64,000 nt of DNA from Flaveria trinervia. Its lineage: Eukaryota; Streptophyta; Magnoliopsida; Asterales; Asteraceae. The stretch lies in the NCBI GenBank assembly GCA_025506515.1, contig JACCIX010000734.1, forward strand, positions 97,963-161,962, in the 5' to 3' direction. This document shows, one piece after another, positions 22,481-36,774 of this stretch. Positions within the stretch are counted from its first letter, which is position 1; each line of letters opens with the position of its first letter. The notes under the pieces are model-generated. The model ran no database searches and was not told the origin of the DNA. It worked only from the letters and a program-made list of their open reading frames with translations. The translations under genes were made by a program, and so were the position numbers.

Positions 22481-25400
22481 TTAACTAAGACGACAAAAAG
22501 GTAATATATTCTTATATTTCATGATCAATTTAGTAACTACATATTTATGCATCCAATTATTCGCGAAGGCATTACAAAATACGTTGCTAATGAACCACAA
22601 ATACGAATACGCTAAACATCAACAGTTCTTGCATGAATAGTTTTTGGTTTTGTTAACAACCTCCAAACCTATATGGTTGAGATTCTCATGCCTTCTAAGC
22701 ACAATCCTAAGTTTATTTAGTTATATTCAAGCAAAATGATCGCTGAAATAAGACTAAACAAGCACAAATGTACCATTTGTATGTACTCCATAACCCAAAA
22801 CAAAAATAAAACAAGAGGCAACACAAATCAACATTGAAATTGATCCTCTCCTCCTTAAACTCTTCTATTACACTCCACTACCATCTTCAAACACTATTTC
22901 CCTACAAGTCCACTTGAATCAATCCAAATGACAAGTCTTAGTATATAGAGTCCTTTATTACATCCCAAAACAATGATTCCAGGTGCAAAGGTTTAAGGAA
23001 CAACTCGTATTCACTCAATAAGAATCGAGAAACTGTTTACAGTTACGAAACGAGTCTAATTCAATCTTACTAATGAAACTTAATGTGTGATAAATGAATT
23101 AGAAGTTAACTAAAACGACAAAAAGATAATATATTCTTATATTTCACGATCAATTTAGTAACTACGTATTTATGCATCCAATTATTCGCGAAGGCTTAAC
23201 AAAATAAATTGGAAATGAACCACAAATTGGAAAAAGCTAAACATCAACAGTTTTTGCATGAATAGTTTTTGCTTTTGTTAACAACCTCAAAACCTATTTG
23301 GTTGAGATTCTCATGCCTTCTAAGCACAATCCTAAGTTTATTTAGTTATATTCAAACAAAATGATCGCTGAAATAACACTAAACAACCACAAATATACCA
23401 TTTGTATGTACTCCATAACCCAAAACAAAAATTAAACAAGAGACAACACAAATCAACCTTGAAATTGATCCTCTCCTCCTTAAACTCTTCTATTACACTC
23501 AACTACCATCTTCAAACACTATTTCCCTACAAGTCCACTTGAATCAATCCAAATGACAAGTCTTAGTATATAGAGTCCTTTATTACATCCCAAAACAATG
23601 ATTCCAGTTGTAAAGGTTTAAGGAACAACTCGTATTCACTCAATAAGAATCGAGAAACTGTTTACAGTTACGAAACGAGTCTAATTCGATCTTACTAATG
23701 AAACTCAATGTGTAATAAATGAATTAGAAGTTAACTAAAACGACAAAAAGGTAATATATTCTTATATTTCACGATCAATTTAGTTACTACATAGTTATGC
23801 ATCCAATTATTCGCGAAGGCTTACCATTATACATTGGAAATGAACCACAAATACGAAAACGCTAAACATCAACAGTTCTTGCATGAATAGTTTTTGCTTT
23901 TGTTAACAACCTCCAAACCTATTTGGTTGAGATTCTCATGCCTTCTAAGCACAATCTTAAGTTTATTTAGTTATATTCAAGCAAAATGATCACTGAAATA
24001 ACACTAAACAAGCACAAATGTACCATTTGTATGTACTCCATAACCCGAAACAAAAATCAAACAAGAGACAACACAAATCAACCTTGAAATTGATCCTCTT
24101 CTCCTTAAACTCTTCTATTACACTCCACTACCATCTTCAAACACTATTTCCCTACAAGTCCACTTGAATCAATCCAAATGACAAGTCTCAGTATATAGAG
24201 TCCTTTATTACATCCCAAAACAATGATTCATGTTGTAAAGGATTAAGGAACAACTCGTATTCACTCAAAAAGAATCGAGAAACTGTTTACAGTTACGAAA
24301 CGAGTCTAATTCGATCTTACTAATGAAACTCAATGTGTAATAAATGAATTAGAAGTTAACTAAGTCGACAAAAAGGTTATATATTCATATATTTCACGTT
24401 CAATTTAGTAACTATGTATTTATGCCTCTAATTATTTGCGAAGGCTTAACAAAATACATTGGAAATGAACCACAAATACGAAAACGCTAAACATCAACAG
24501 TTCTTGCATGAATAGTTTTTGCTTTTGTTAACAACCTCAAAACTTATTTGGTTGAGATTCTCATGGCTTCTAAGCACAATCCTAAGTTTATTTAGTTATA
24601 TTCAAACAAAATGATCACTGAAATCACACTATACAAGCACAAATGTACCATTTGTATGTACTCCTTAACCCAAAACAAATATCAAACCAGAGACAACACA
24701 AATCAACCTTGAAATGATCCTCTCCTCCTCAAACTCTTCTATTACACTCCACTACCATCTTCAAACATTATTTCCCTACAACTCCACTTGAATCAATCCA
24801 AATGACAAATCTCGGTATATAGAGTCCTTTATTATATCCTAAAACAATGATTCCAGTTGTAAAGGATTGAAGAACAACTCGTCTTCACTCAATAGGAATC
24901 AAGAAACTATTTACAGTTACGAAACGAATCTAATTCGGACTTACTAATGAAACTTAACGTTTGATATTGAATTTGAAGTTAACGAAAACGGCAAAAAGGT
25001 TATATATTCTTATATTTCACGTTCAATTTAGTAACTACGTATTATGCATCCAATTATTCGCGAAGGCTTAACAAAATACATTGGAAATGAACCACAAATT
25101 GGAAAAAGCTAAACATCAACAGTTCTTGCATGAATAGTTTTTGCTTTTGTTAACAACCTCCAACCTATTTGGTTGAGATTCTCATGCCTTCTAAGCACAA
25201 TCCTAAGTTTATTTAGTTATATTCAAACAAAATGATCGCTGAAATAACACTAAACAACCACAAATATACCATTTGTATGTACTCCATAACCCAAAACAAA
25301 AATTAAACAAGAGACAACACAAATCAACCTTGAAATTGATCCTCTCCTCCTTAAACTCTTCTATTACACTCAACTACCATGTTCAAACACTATTTCCCTA

Positions 25401-26999
25401 CAAGTCCATTTGAATCAATCCAAATGACAAGTCTCAGTATATAGAGTCCTTTATTACATCCCAAAACAATGATTCCAGTTGTAAAGGTTTAAGGAACAAC
25501 TCGTATTCACTCAATAAGAATCGAGAAACTGTTTACAGTTACGAAACAAGTCTAATTCAATCGTACTAATGAAACTCAATGTGTAATAAATGAATTAGAA
25601 GTTAACTAAAACGACAAAAAGGTAATATATTCTTATATTTCACGATCAATTTAGTAACTACATAGTTATGCATCCAATTATTCGCGAAGGCTTACCATTA
25701 TACATTGGAAATGAACCACAAATACGAAAACGCTAAACATCAACAGTTCTTTCATGAATAGTTTTTGCTTTTGTTAACAACCTCCAACCTATTTGGTTGA
25801 GATTCTCATGCCTTCTAAGCACAATCTTAAGTTATTTAGTTATATTCAAGCAAAATGATCACTGAAATAACACTAAACAAGCACAAATGTACCATTTGTA
25901 TGTACTCCATAACCCAAAACAAAAATCAAACAAGAGACAACACAAATCAACCTTGAAATTGATCCTCTCCTCCTTAAACTCTTCTATTACACTCCACTAC
26001 CATCTTCAAACACTATTTCCCTACAAGTCCACTTGAATCAATCCAAATGACAAGTCTCAGTATATAGAGTCCTTTATTACATCCCAAAACAATGATTCAT
26101 GTTGTAAAGGATTAAGGAACAACTCGTATTCACTCAATAAGAATCGAGAAACTGTTTACAGTTACGAAACGAGTCTAATTCGATCTTACTAATGAAACTC
26201 AATGTGTAATAAATGAATTAGAAGTTAACTAAGTCGACAAAAAGGTTATATATTCATATATTCCACGATCAATTTAGTAACTACGTATTTATGCATCTAA
26301 TTATTCGTGAAGGCTTAACAAAATACATTGGAAATGAACCACAAATACGAAAACGCTAAACATCAACAGTTCTTGCATGAATAGTTTTTGCTTTTGTTAA
26401 CAACCTCAAAACCTATTTGGTTGATATTCTCATGGCTTCTAAGCACAATCCTAAGTTTATTTAGTTATATTCAAACAAAATGATCACTAAAATCACACTA
26501 TACAAGCACAAATGTACCATTTGTATGTACTCCTTAACCCAAAACAAAAATCAAACTAGAGACAACATAAATCAACCTTGAAATTGATCCTCTCCTCCTC
26601 AACCTCTTCTATTACACTCCACTACCATCTTCAAACATTATTTCCCTACAACTCCACTTGAATCAATCCAAATGACAAATCTCGGTATATAGAGTCCTTT
26701 ATTATATCCTAAAACAATGATTCCAGTTGTAAAGGATTGAAGAACAACTCGTCTTCACTCAATAGGAATCAAGAAACTATTTACAGTTACGAAACGAATC
26801 TAATTCGGACTTACTAATGAAACTTAACGTTTGATAATTGAATTTGAAGTTAACTAAAACGACAAAAAGGTAATATATTCTTATATTTCACGATCAATTT
26901 AGTAACTACGTATTTATGCATCCAATTATTCGCGTAGGCTTAACAAAATACATTGGAAATGAACCACAAATACGAAAACGCTACACATCAACAGTTCTT

Positions 27000-29775
27000 G
27001 CATGAATAGTTTTTACTTTTGTTAACAACCTCAAAACCTATTTGGTTAAGATTCTCATGGCTTCTAAGCACAATCCTTAGTTTATTTAGTTATATTCAAG
27101 CAGAATGATCACTGAAATAACACTAAACAAGCACAAATGTACCATTTGTATGTACTACTTAACGCAAAACAAAAATCAAACAAGAGACAACACAAATCAA
27201 CCTTGAAATTGATCCTCTCCTCCTTAAACTCTTCTATTACACTCCACTACCATCTTCAAACACTATTTCCCTACAAGTCCACTTGAATCAATCCAAATGA
27301 CAAGTCTCAGTATATAGAGTCCTTTATTACATCCCAAAACAATGATTCCAGTTGTAAAGGTTTAAGGAACAACTCGTATTCACTCAATAAGAATCGAGAA
27401 ACTGTTTACAGTTACGAAACGAGTCTAATTCGATCTTACTAATGAAACTCAATGTGTAATAAATGAATTAGAAGTTAACTAAAACGACAAAAAGGTAATA
27501 TATTCTTATATTTCACGATCAATTTAGTAACTACATATTTATGCATCCAATTATTCGCGAAGGCTTAACAAAATACATTGGAAATGAACCACAAATACGA
27601 AAACGCTAAACATCAACAGTTCTTGCATGAATAGTTTTTGCTTTTGTTAACAACCTCCAAACCTATTTGGTTGAGATTCTCATGCCTTCTAAGCACAATC
27701 TTAAGTTTATTTAGTTATATTCAAGCAAAACGATCACTGAAATAACACTAAACAAGCACAAATGTACCATTTGTATGTACTCCATAACCCAAAACAAAAA
27801 TCAAACAAGAGACAACACAAATCAAGACTACCATCTTCAAACACTATTTCCCTACAAGTCCACTTGAATCAATCCAAATGACAAGTGTCAGTATATAGAG
27901 TCCTTTATCACATCCCAAATCAATGATTCATGTTGTAAAGGATTAAGGAACAACTCGTATTCACTCAATAAGAATCGAGAAACTGTTTACAGTTACGAAA
28001 CGAGTCTAATTCGATCTTACTAATGAAACTCAATGTGTAATAAATGAATTAGAAGTTAACTAAATCGACAAAAAGGTTATATATTCATATATTTCACGTT
28101 CAATTTAGTAACTATGTATTTATGCCTCCAATTATTTGCGAAGGCTTAACAAAATACATTGGAAATGAACCACAAATACGAAAACGCTAAACATCAACAC
28201 TTCTTGCATGAATAGTTTTTGCTTTTGTTAACAACCTCAAAACCTATTTGGTTGAGATTCTCATGGCTTCTAAGCACAATCCTAAGTTTATTTAGTTATA
28301 TTCAAGCAAAATGATCACTGAAATTACACTAAACAAGCACAAATGTACCATTTGTATGTACTCCAAACCCAAAACAAAAATCAAACAAGAGACAACACAA
28401 ATCAACCTTGAAATTGATCCTCTCCTCCTTAAACTCTTCTATTACACTCCACTACCATCTTCAAACATTATTTCCCTACAACTCCACTTGAATCAATCCA
28501 AATGACAAATCTCGGTATATAGAGTCCTTTATTATATCCTAAAACAATGATTCCAGTTGTAAAGGATTGAAGAACAACTCGTCTTCACTCAATAGGAATC
28601 AAGAAACTATTTACAGTTACGAAACGAATCTAATTCGGACTTACTAATGAAACTTAACGTTGATAATTGAATTTGAAGTTAACGAAAACGGCAAAAAGGT
28701 TATATATTCTTATATTTCACGTTCAATTTAGTAACTACGTATTATGCATCCAATTATTCGCGAAGGCTTAACAAAATACATTGGAAATGAACCACAAATT
28801 GGAAAAAGCTAAACATCAACAGTTCTTGCATGAATAGTTTTTGCTTTTGTTAACAACCTCCAAACCTATTTGGTTGAGATTCTCATGCCTTCTAAGCACA
28901 ATCCTAAGTTTATTTAGTTATATTCATGCAAAATGATCGCTGAAATAAACACTAAACAAGCACAAATATACAATTGTATGTACTCCATAACCCAAAACAA
29001 AAATCAATCAAGAGACAACACAAATCAACATTGAAATTGATCCTCTCCTCCTTAAACTCTTCTATTAAACTCCACTACCATCTTCAAACACTATTTCCCT
29101 ACAACTCCACTTGAATCAATCCAGATGACAAATCTCGGTATATAGAGTCCTTTATTATATCTTAAAACAATGATTCCAGTAGTAAAGGATTAAAGAACAA
29201 CTCGTATTCACTCAATAGGAATCAAGAAACTATTTACAGTTACGAAACGAATCTAATTCGGACTTACTAATGAAACTTAACGTTTGATAATGAATTTGAA
29301 ATTAACGAAAACGGCAAAAAGGTTATATATTCTATATTTCACGTTCAATTTAGTAACTACGTATTTATGCATCCAATTATTCGCGAAGGCTTAACAAAAT
29401 ACATTGGAAATGAACCACAAATTGGAAAAAGCTAAACATCAACAGTTCTTGCATGAATAGTTTTTGCTTTTGTTAACAACCTCCAAACCTATTTGGTTGA
29501 GATTCTCATGCCTTCTAAGCACAATCCTAAGTTTATTTAGTTATATTCAATCAAAATGATCGCTGAAATAACACTAAACAACCACAAATATACAATTTGT
29601 ATGTACTCCATAACCCAAAACAAAAATCAATCAAGAGACAACACAAATCAACATTGAAATTGATCCTCTCCTCCTTAAACTCTTCTATTACACTCCACTA
29701 CCATCTTCAAACATATTTCCCTACAACTCCACTTGAATCAATCCAATGACAAATCTCGGTATATAGAGTCCTTTA
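27000..29775. repeat. Eight-monomer higher-order block, copy 1 (array B left)
   Basis: Shares private variants with 31940-34740 at an offset of about 4.98 kb: caagcagaatgatc (27103/32039), gtactccaaaccc with two bases missing (about 28355/33336), gaaataaacactaaac (about 28942/33921), and attcaatcaaaatg (about 29545/34525). Monomers at 28311 and 33292 give identical 64-residue chance translations. Confidence 0.85.
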
Positions 29776-31939
29776 TTATATCCTAAAACAATGATTCCAG
29801 TTGTAAAGGATTGAAGAACAACTCGTCTTCACTCAATAGGAATCAAGAAACTATTTACAGTTACGAAACTAATCTAATTCGGACTTACTAATGAAACTTA
29901 CGTTTGATAATTGAATTTGAAGTTAACGAAAACGGCAAAAAGGTTATATATTCTTATATTTCACGTTCAATTTAGTAACTACGTATTATGCCTCCAATTA
30001 TTCGCGAAGGCTTAACAAAATACATTGGAAATGAACCACAAATACGAAAACGCTAAACATCAACACTTCTTGCATGAATAGTTTTTGCTTTTGTTAACAA
30101 CCTCAAAACCTATTTGGTTGAGATTCTCATGGCTTCTAAGCACAATCCTAAGTTTATTTAGTTATATTTAAACAAAATGATCATTGATATCACACAAAAC
30201 AAGCACAAATGTACCATTTGTATGTACTCCTTAACCCAAAACAAAAATTAAACTAGAGACAACACAAATCAACTTTGAAATTGATCCTCTCCTCCTTAAA
30301 CTCTTCTATTACACTGAACTACCATTTTCAAACACTATTTCCCTACAAGTCCACTTGAATCAATCAAAATGACAAGTCTTAGTATATAGAGTCCTTTATT
30401 ACATCCCATAACAATGATTCCAGTTGTAAATGTTTAAGGAACAACTCGTATTCACTCAATAAGAATCGAGAAACTATTTACAGTTACGAAACGAGTCTAA
30501 TTCGATCTTACTAACTCAATGTGTAATAAATGAATTAGAATTTAACTAAAACGACGAAAAGGTAATATATTCTTATATTTCACGATCAATTAAGTAACTA
30601 CATATTTATGCATCCAATTATTCGCGAAGGCTTACCATTATACATTGGAAATGAACCACAAATACGAAAACGCTAAACATCAACAGTTCTTTCATGAATA
30701 GTTTTTGCTTTTGTTAACAACCTCCAAACCTATTTGGTTGAGATTCTCATGCCTTCTAAGCACAATCTTAAGTTTATTTAGTTATATTCAAGCAAAATGA
30801 TCGCTGAAATAACACTAAACAAGCACAAATGTACCATTTGTATGTACTCCATAACCCGAAACAAAAATCAAACAAGAGACAACACAAATCAACCTTGAAA
30901 TTGATCCTCTTCTCCTTAAACTCTTCTATTACACACCACTACCATCTTCAAACACTATTTCCCTACAAGTCCACTTGAATCAATCCAAATGACAAGTCTC
31001 AGTATATAGAGTCCTTTATTACATCCCAAAACAATGATTCCAGTTGTAAAGGTTTAACGAACAACTCGTATTCACTCAATAAGAATCGAGAAACTGTTTA
31101 CAGTTACGAAACGAGTCTAATTCGATCTTACTAATGAAACTCAATGTGTAATAAATGTATTAGAAGTTAACTAAGACGACAAAAAGGTTATATATTCATA
31201 TATTTCACGTTCAATTTAGTAACTATGTATTTATGCCTCTAATTATTTGCGAAGGCTTAACAAAATACATTGGAAATGAACCACAAATACGAAAACGCTA
31301 AACATCAACAGTTCTTGCATGAATAGTTTTTGCTTTTGTTAACAACCTCAAAACTTATTTGGTTGAGATTCTCATGGCTTCTAAGCACAATCCTAAGTTT
31401 ATTTAGTTATATTCAAACAAAATGATCGCTGAAATAACACTAAACAAGCACAAATATACATTGTATGTACTCCATAACCCAAAACAAAAATCAATCAAGA
31501 GACAACACAAATAAACATTGAAATTGATCCTCTCCTCCTTAAACTCTTCTATTAAACTCCACTACCATCTTCAAACACTATTTCCCTACAACTCCACTTG
31601 AATCAATCCAGATGACAAATCTCGGTATATAGAGTCCTTTATTATATCCTAAAACAATGATTCCAGTAGTAAAGGATTAAAGAACAACTCGTATTCACTC
31701 AATAGGAATCAAGAAACTGTTTACAGTTACGAAACGAATCTAATTCGGACTTACTAATGAAACTTAACGTTTGATAATTGAATTTGAAGTTAACGAAAAC
31801 GGCAAAAAGGTTATATATTCTTATATTTCACGTTCAATTTAGTAACTACGTATTATGCATCCAATTATTCGCGAAGGCTTAACAAAATACATTGGAAATG
31901 AACCACAAATTGGAAAAGCTAAACATCAACAGTTCTTGC

Positions 31940-34740
31940 ATGAATAGTTTTTACTTTTGTTAACAACCTCAAAACCTATTTGGTTTAGATTCTCATGGCT
32001 TCTAAGCACAATCCTTGGTTTATTTAGTTATATTCAAGCAGAATGATCACTGAAATAACACTAAACAAGCACAAATGTACCATTTGTATGTACTACTTAA
32101 CACAAAACATAAATCAAACAAGAGACAACACAAATCAACCTTGAAATTGATCCTCTCCTCCTTAAACTCTTCTATTACACTCCACTACCATCTTCAAACA
32201 CTATTTCCCTACAAGTCCACTTGAATCAATCCAAATGACAAGTCTCAGTATATAGAGTCCTTTATTACATCCCAAAACAATGATTCCAGTTGTAAAGGTT
32301 TAAGGAACAACTCGTATTCACTCAATAAGAATCGAGAAACTGTTTACAGTTACGAAACGAGTCTAATTCGATCTTACTAATGAAACTCAATGTGTAATAA
32401 ATGAATTAGAAGTTAACTAAAACGACAAAAAGGTAATATATTCTTATATTTCACGATCAGTTTAGTAACTACGTATTTATGCATCCAATTATTCGCGTAG
32501 GCTTAACAAAATACATTGGAAATGAACCACAAATACGAAAACGCTACACATCAACAGTTCTTGCATGAATAGTTTTTGCTTTTGTTAACAACCTCCAAAC
32601 CTATTTGGTAGAGATTCTCATGCATTCTAAGCACAATCTTAAGTTTATTTAGTTATATTCAAGCAAAACGATCACTGAAATAACACTAAACAAGCACAAA
32701 TGTACCATTTGTATGTACTCCATAACCCAAAACAAAAATCAAACAAGAGACAACACAAATCAACCTTGAAATTGATCCTCTTCTCCTTAACTCTTCTATT
32801 ACACACCACTACCATCTTCAAACACTATTTCCCTACAAGTCCACTTGAATCAATCCAAATGACAAGTGTCAGTATATAGAGTCCTTTATCACATCCCAAA
32901 TCAATGATTCATGTTTTAAAGGATTAAGAAACAACTCGTATTCACTCAATAAAAATCGAGAAACTGTTTACAGTTACGAAACGAGTCTAATTCGATCTCA
33001 CTAATGAAACTCAATGTGTAATAAATGAATTAGAAGTTAACTAAATCGACAAAAAGGTTATATATTCATATATTTCACTTTCAATTTAGTAACTATGTAT
33101 TTATGCATCTAATTATTCGTGAAGGCTTAACAAAATACATTGGAAATGAACCACAAATACGAAAACGCTAAACGTCAACAGTTCTTGCATTAATAGTTTT
33201 TGCTTTTGTTAACAAACTCCAAACCTATTTGGTTGAGATTCTCATGCCTTCTAAGCACAATCCTAAGTTTATTTAGTTATATTCAAGCAAAATGATCACT
33301 GAAATAACACTAAACAAGCACAAATGTACCATTTGTATGTACTCCAAACCCAAAACAAAAATCAAACAAGAGACAACACAAATCAACCTTGAAATTGATC
33401 CTCTCCTCCTTAAACTCTTCTATTACACTCCACTACCATCTTCAAACATTATTTCCCTACAACTCCACTTGAATCAATCCAAATGACAAATCTCGGTATA
33501 TAGAGTCCTTTATTATATCCTAAAACAATGATTCCAGTTGTAAAGGATTGAAGAACAACTCGTCTTCACTCAATAGGAATCAAGAAACTATTTACAGTTA
33601 CGAAACGAATCTAATTCGGACTTACTAATGAAACTTAACGTTTGATAATTGAATTTGAAGTTAACGAAAACGGCAAAAAGGTTATATATTCTTATATTTC
33701 ACGTTCAATTTAGTAACTACGTATTATGCATCCAATTATTCGCGAAGGCTTAACAAAATACATTGGAAATGAACCACAAATTGGAAAAAGCTAAACATCA
33801 ACAGTTCTTGCATGAATAGTTTTTGCTTTTGTTAACAACCTCCAAACCTATTTGGTGAGATTCTCATGCCTTCTAAGCACAATCCTAAGTTTATTTAGTT
33901 ATATTCAAGCAAAATGATCGCTGAAATAAACACTAAACAAGCACAAATATACAATTGTATGTACTCCATAACCCAAAACAAAAATCAATCAAGAGACAAC
34001 ACAAATCAACATTGAAATTGATCCTCTCCTCCTTAAACTCTTCTATTAAACTCCACTACCATCTTCAAACACTATTCCCTACAACTCCACTTGAATCAAT
34101 CCAGATGACAAATCTCGGTATATAGAGTCCTTTATTATATCCTAAAACAATGATTCCAGTAGTAAAGGATTAAAGAAAACTCGTATTCACTCAATAGGAA
34201 TCAAGAAACTATTTACAGTTACGAAACGAATCTAATTCGGACTTACTAATGAAACTTAACGTTTGATAATTGAATTTGAAGTTAACGAAAACGGCAAAAA
34301 GGTTATATATTCTTATATTTCACGTTCAATTTAGTAATACGTATTTATGCATCCAATTATTCGCGAAGGCTTAACAAAATACATTGGAAATGAACCACAA
34401 ATTGGAAAAAGCTAAACATCAACAGTTCTTGCATGAATAGTTTTTGCTTTTGTTAACAACCTCCAAACCTATTTGGTTGAGATTCTCATGCCTTCTAAGC
34501 ACAATCCTAAGTTTATTTAGTATATTCAATCAAAATGATCGCTGAAATAACACTAAACAACCAAAATATACAATTTGTATGTACTCATAACCCAAAACAA
34601 AAATCAATCAAGAGACAACACAAATCAACATTGAAATTGATCCTCTCCTCCTTAAACTCTTCTATTACACTCCACTACCATCTTCAAACACTATTCCCTA
34701 CAAGTCCACTTGAATCAATCCAAATGACAAATCTCAGTAT
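31940..34740. repeat. Eight-monomer higher-order block, copy 2 (array B left)
   Basis: Partner of 27000-29775. It is interrupted at its right edge by Copia-2, so that insertion is younger than this duplication or independent of it. Confidence 0.85.
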
Positions 34741-34744
34741 ATAG
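34740..34744 (+). other. Target-site duplication of Copia-2, left copy
   Basis: tatag, identical to 42449-42453 and lying inside the satellite motif gtatatagagtcc. Confidence 0.9.
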
Positions 34745-35630
34745 TGAAAGTATTGATCTGCCCAAGATTCATATTAAATTGATGTGGCTAGTGTAATATG
34801 ATCCAAGTCGGGTCATACCCAATAACAAGCCAAACAAACACCAAAAGGTAATTTATTTGTTGATAAGATCACACAAATAAATAATGACACCAATTTAGAA
34901 AATTGGATTTTCTAAATTATTGCTTTTGTAGATGAATATCATTATATAGATAATTTGTTCATAAAAGATTATTTGTACATTATTTAAATTATTTAAGCAA
35001 TGGAAAATAATAGTGTGTGTTAGTGATATAAAATTAAAATGGTTTTAATTTTATAAAACAAGGGATGTGATTATATTTTTTATAAAATTTGAATTGAGAG
35101 GGAAAACTAAAGGGGGCCATTTTCGGCCGTCCCTTTGGTCTTGGATGCCCAAATTTTATTAGTTCCAAGACATGCAAGTCTTGGACACTTGAACACTCAT
35201 TCATTCTATCACATCCAAGAACACACACAACCAAAGCTCTCTCTCTACTCTCTCCTCTATCTCACGGTTTTGGGCAGAAAAGGAAGCAGATTTTCAGCCC
35301 ACAAAAGGTGTTTTGTAGCTGGAAATTGGTGTCAAAGATCCTAGCATTCAAGGTGTTTTGTTGATAGGCTTGGGGTATGCTATCTTGAGAACTTCTACCT
35401 TGAAGTTTAGCCACAAGAACACATCCTTTTCATCTCTTTTATTTTGGTTCTCTGCAGCTCCAAAGGTTGTGGTTCTTAACTTTTATGTTTCTTTCATTGT
35501 ATGTATTTTGTATAATGATCCATGGCTTGGGGTTCACATTAAATGGGTTTAATAATCATCTTATTAACATGTTTTAAATCTTATATCCGCTGCGTTTTTC
35601 ATATAAATAAGGTATGTTTAAACCCCAACA
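34745..35630 (+). repeat. 5' LTR of Copia-2
   Basis: Starts tgaaagtattgatc and ends ccccaaca. Contains gggtcataccc at about 34812-34822, a palindrome at 34892-34918, an inverted repeat tccaagac-6 nt-gtcttgga at 35164-35185, a TATA-like tttttataaaatt near 35078-35090 and a following CT-rich stretch (about 35238-35262) typical of plant initiation regions. Compared with the 3' LTR it lacks about 20 bp just before the final tgtttaaacccc. Confidence 0.95.
34892..34918 (+). other. Conserved U3 palindrome, Copia-2 5' LTR copy
   Basis: aatttagaaaat-tgg-attttctaaatt: perfect 12-bp arms around a 3-nt centre. The arms recur in every copia LTR in the window, with different centres. Confidence 0.8.
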
Positions 35631-35632
35631 AA

Positions 35633-35646
35633 TGGCATCAAGAGCC
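35633..35646 (+). promoter_or_regulatory. Primer binding site of Copia-2
   Basis: TGGCATCAAGAGCC, two bases after the 5' LTR. Near-complement of the initiator-Met tRNA 3' end, the usual primer of copia elements, with one mismatch and one extra base. Confidence 0.8.
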
Positions 35647-36774
35647 ACTTATACATATACATACATGTTTCTCATTACTAGTTCACGGTTTTGTGTTGCT
35701 TGACACACAAAAATCCGTGAGTTAGGGTCTGCCTTTTGCCCCCTTTTGGTGTTTTAAAGATGCTACTTTATGCATATTAGGATCTTAAAACTCTAGATTA
35801 TTATATGATTGTTTATGTGTTCTAAACCCATTTGTTCTTGGTTTATGTTGGCCAAAAACATGGGCCACAAGGGGCTGGAAAATCGATTTCTTATGTATGT
35901 TTGCTCATGTTGTTGATTATGCATAACAAAGTCTAGACCATTTGGATTGAATGATTGGTTGTCATGTTATATTCATTTGGGCATGTAATATTTATTTTAT
36001 TTCAAGTCTTGTTTTGTAATCTATTCATTCATATGGTTTGTAATAAAAATAGATTAGGAGTCTATCTTTACTAGAAAAATGTATTAGGATACATATTTTG
36101 TAAGGATGTTCAAGATCAAGACTTGAAGAAAAGATGGACAAAGAGGATGCTTGAAGATGTGGATTCAAGTGGGAGTGCCTTTTGTCAACCATGTGTCATG
36201 TTCTTAACCCTTAGGACAAGACCTTTTGACACACTTGTTTTGGCTAAACAAGTGTGCTCAACTTAGTATACTTTGTTATGCATATTTGGATTATTTGGTT
36301 ATGCTTGGTTGAATGCTTATGATGTTTTTTGTTTTGGATATTTGGATGTCATTAACAAACCATCAACTAGAACAAACTATTACATGTAATTGGTTCTCAA
36401 ATCATTAAGCTAAATAGAATGGGTCTATAAAAGGAGTTATTGGTTTGCAAAATAAAATGGGTTTTATTTAAAAGAACCAAATGGATACCATATGGTTGAA
36501 TGCATACAATCATATACTACATGAACTTTTCTAAAACAAGAATTGTGAAATTACAAATCCCTTTTGAGAAACAAGTTAAACACCATCCTTTTACACAACA
36601 CTTAGGTTACTTGCAAACTCTTAGTGGGATAAAGGTCACCTAACCAATATTTAAATATAACGTTGGATTCTAAAAAATTTTTTTAATAATCTATGAGACG
36701 TAAAGGGTATTAATAATTGAAATATATAATTATATCAACGATTACTAAAATGGAAACTTTGTAAAATCTTGTAG
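35647..36774 (+). other. Copia-2 untranslated leader
   Basis: About 1.13 kb, homologous to the Copia-1 leader. At about 36625-36647 it has a single gggataaaggtcacctaacc motif where Copia-1 has three copies over about 310 bp. No ORF with recognisable content. It should hold dimerisation and packaging signals, which I cannot place. Confidence 0.75.

Larger units (their letters stand above)
17230..34744. repeat. Satellite array B, left segment (monomer about 623 bp)
   Basis: About 28 head-to-tail monomers. The landmark atgatc(g/a)ctgaaat recurs at about 17760, 18379, 19003, 19731, 20356, 20974, 21595, 22209, 22737, 23361, 23988, 24611, 25232, 25856, 26481, 27107, 27731, 28311, 28934, 29555, 30178, 30798, 31421, 32043, 32669, 33292, 33914 and 34535. 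Most spacings are 618-627 bp. Exceptions are about 728 (19003-19731, local duplication), 528 (22209-22737) and 580 (27731-28311), the last two being deletions. Sequence is AT-rich. Fixed motifs include ttcgcgaa and gaaactgtttacagttacg. The right end is the target site of Copia-2. Short recurrent ORFs (MITEITLNKHKCTIC) are chance frames. Confidence 0.95.

Noticed and set aside
17230..34744. CENP-B box or telomere-like motif in the satellite as evidence of centromere identity
   Set aside because: I found no convincing CENP-B-box match and no run of TTTAGGG. Centromere function cannot be claimed from sequence alone.
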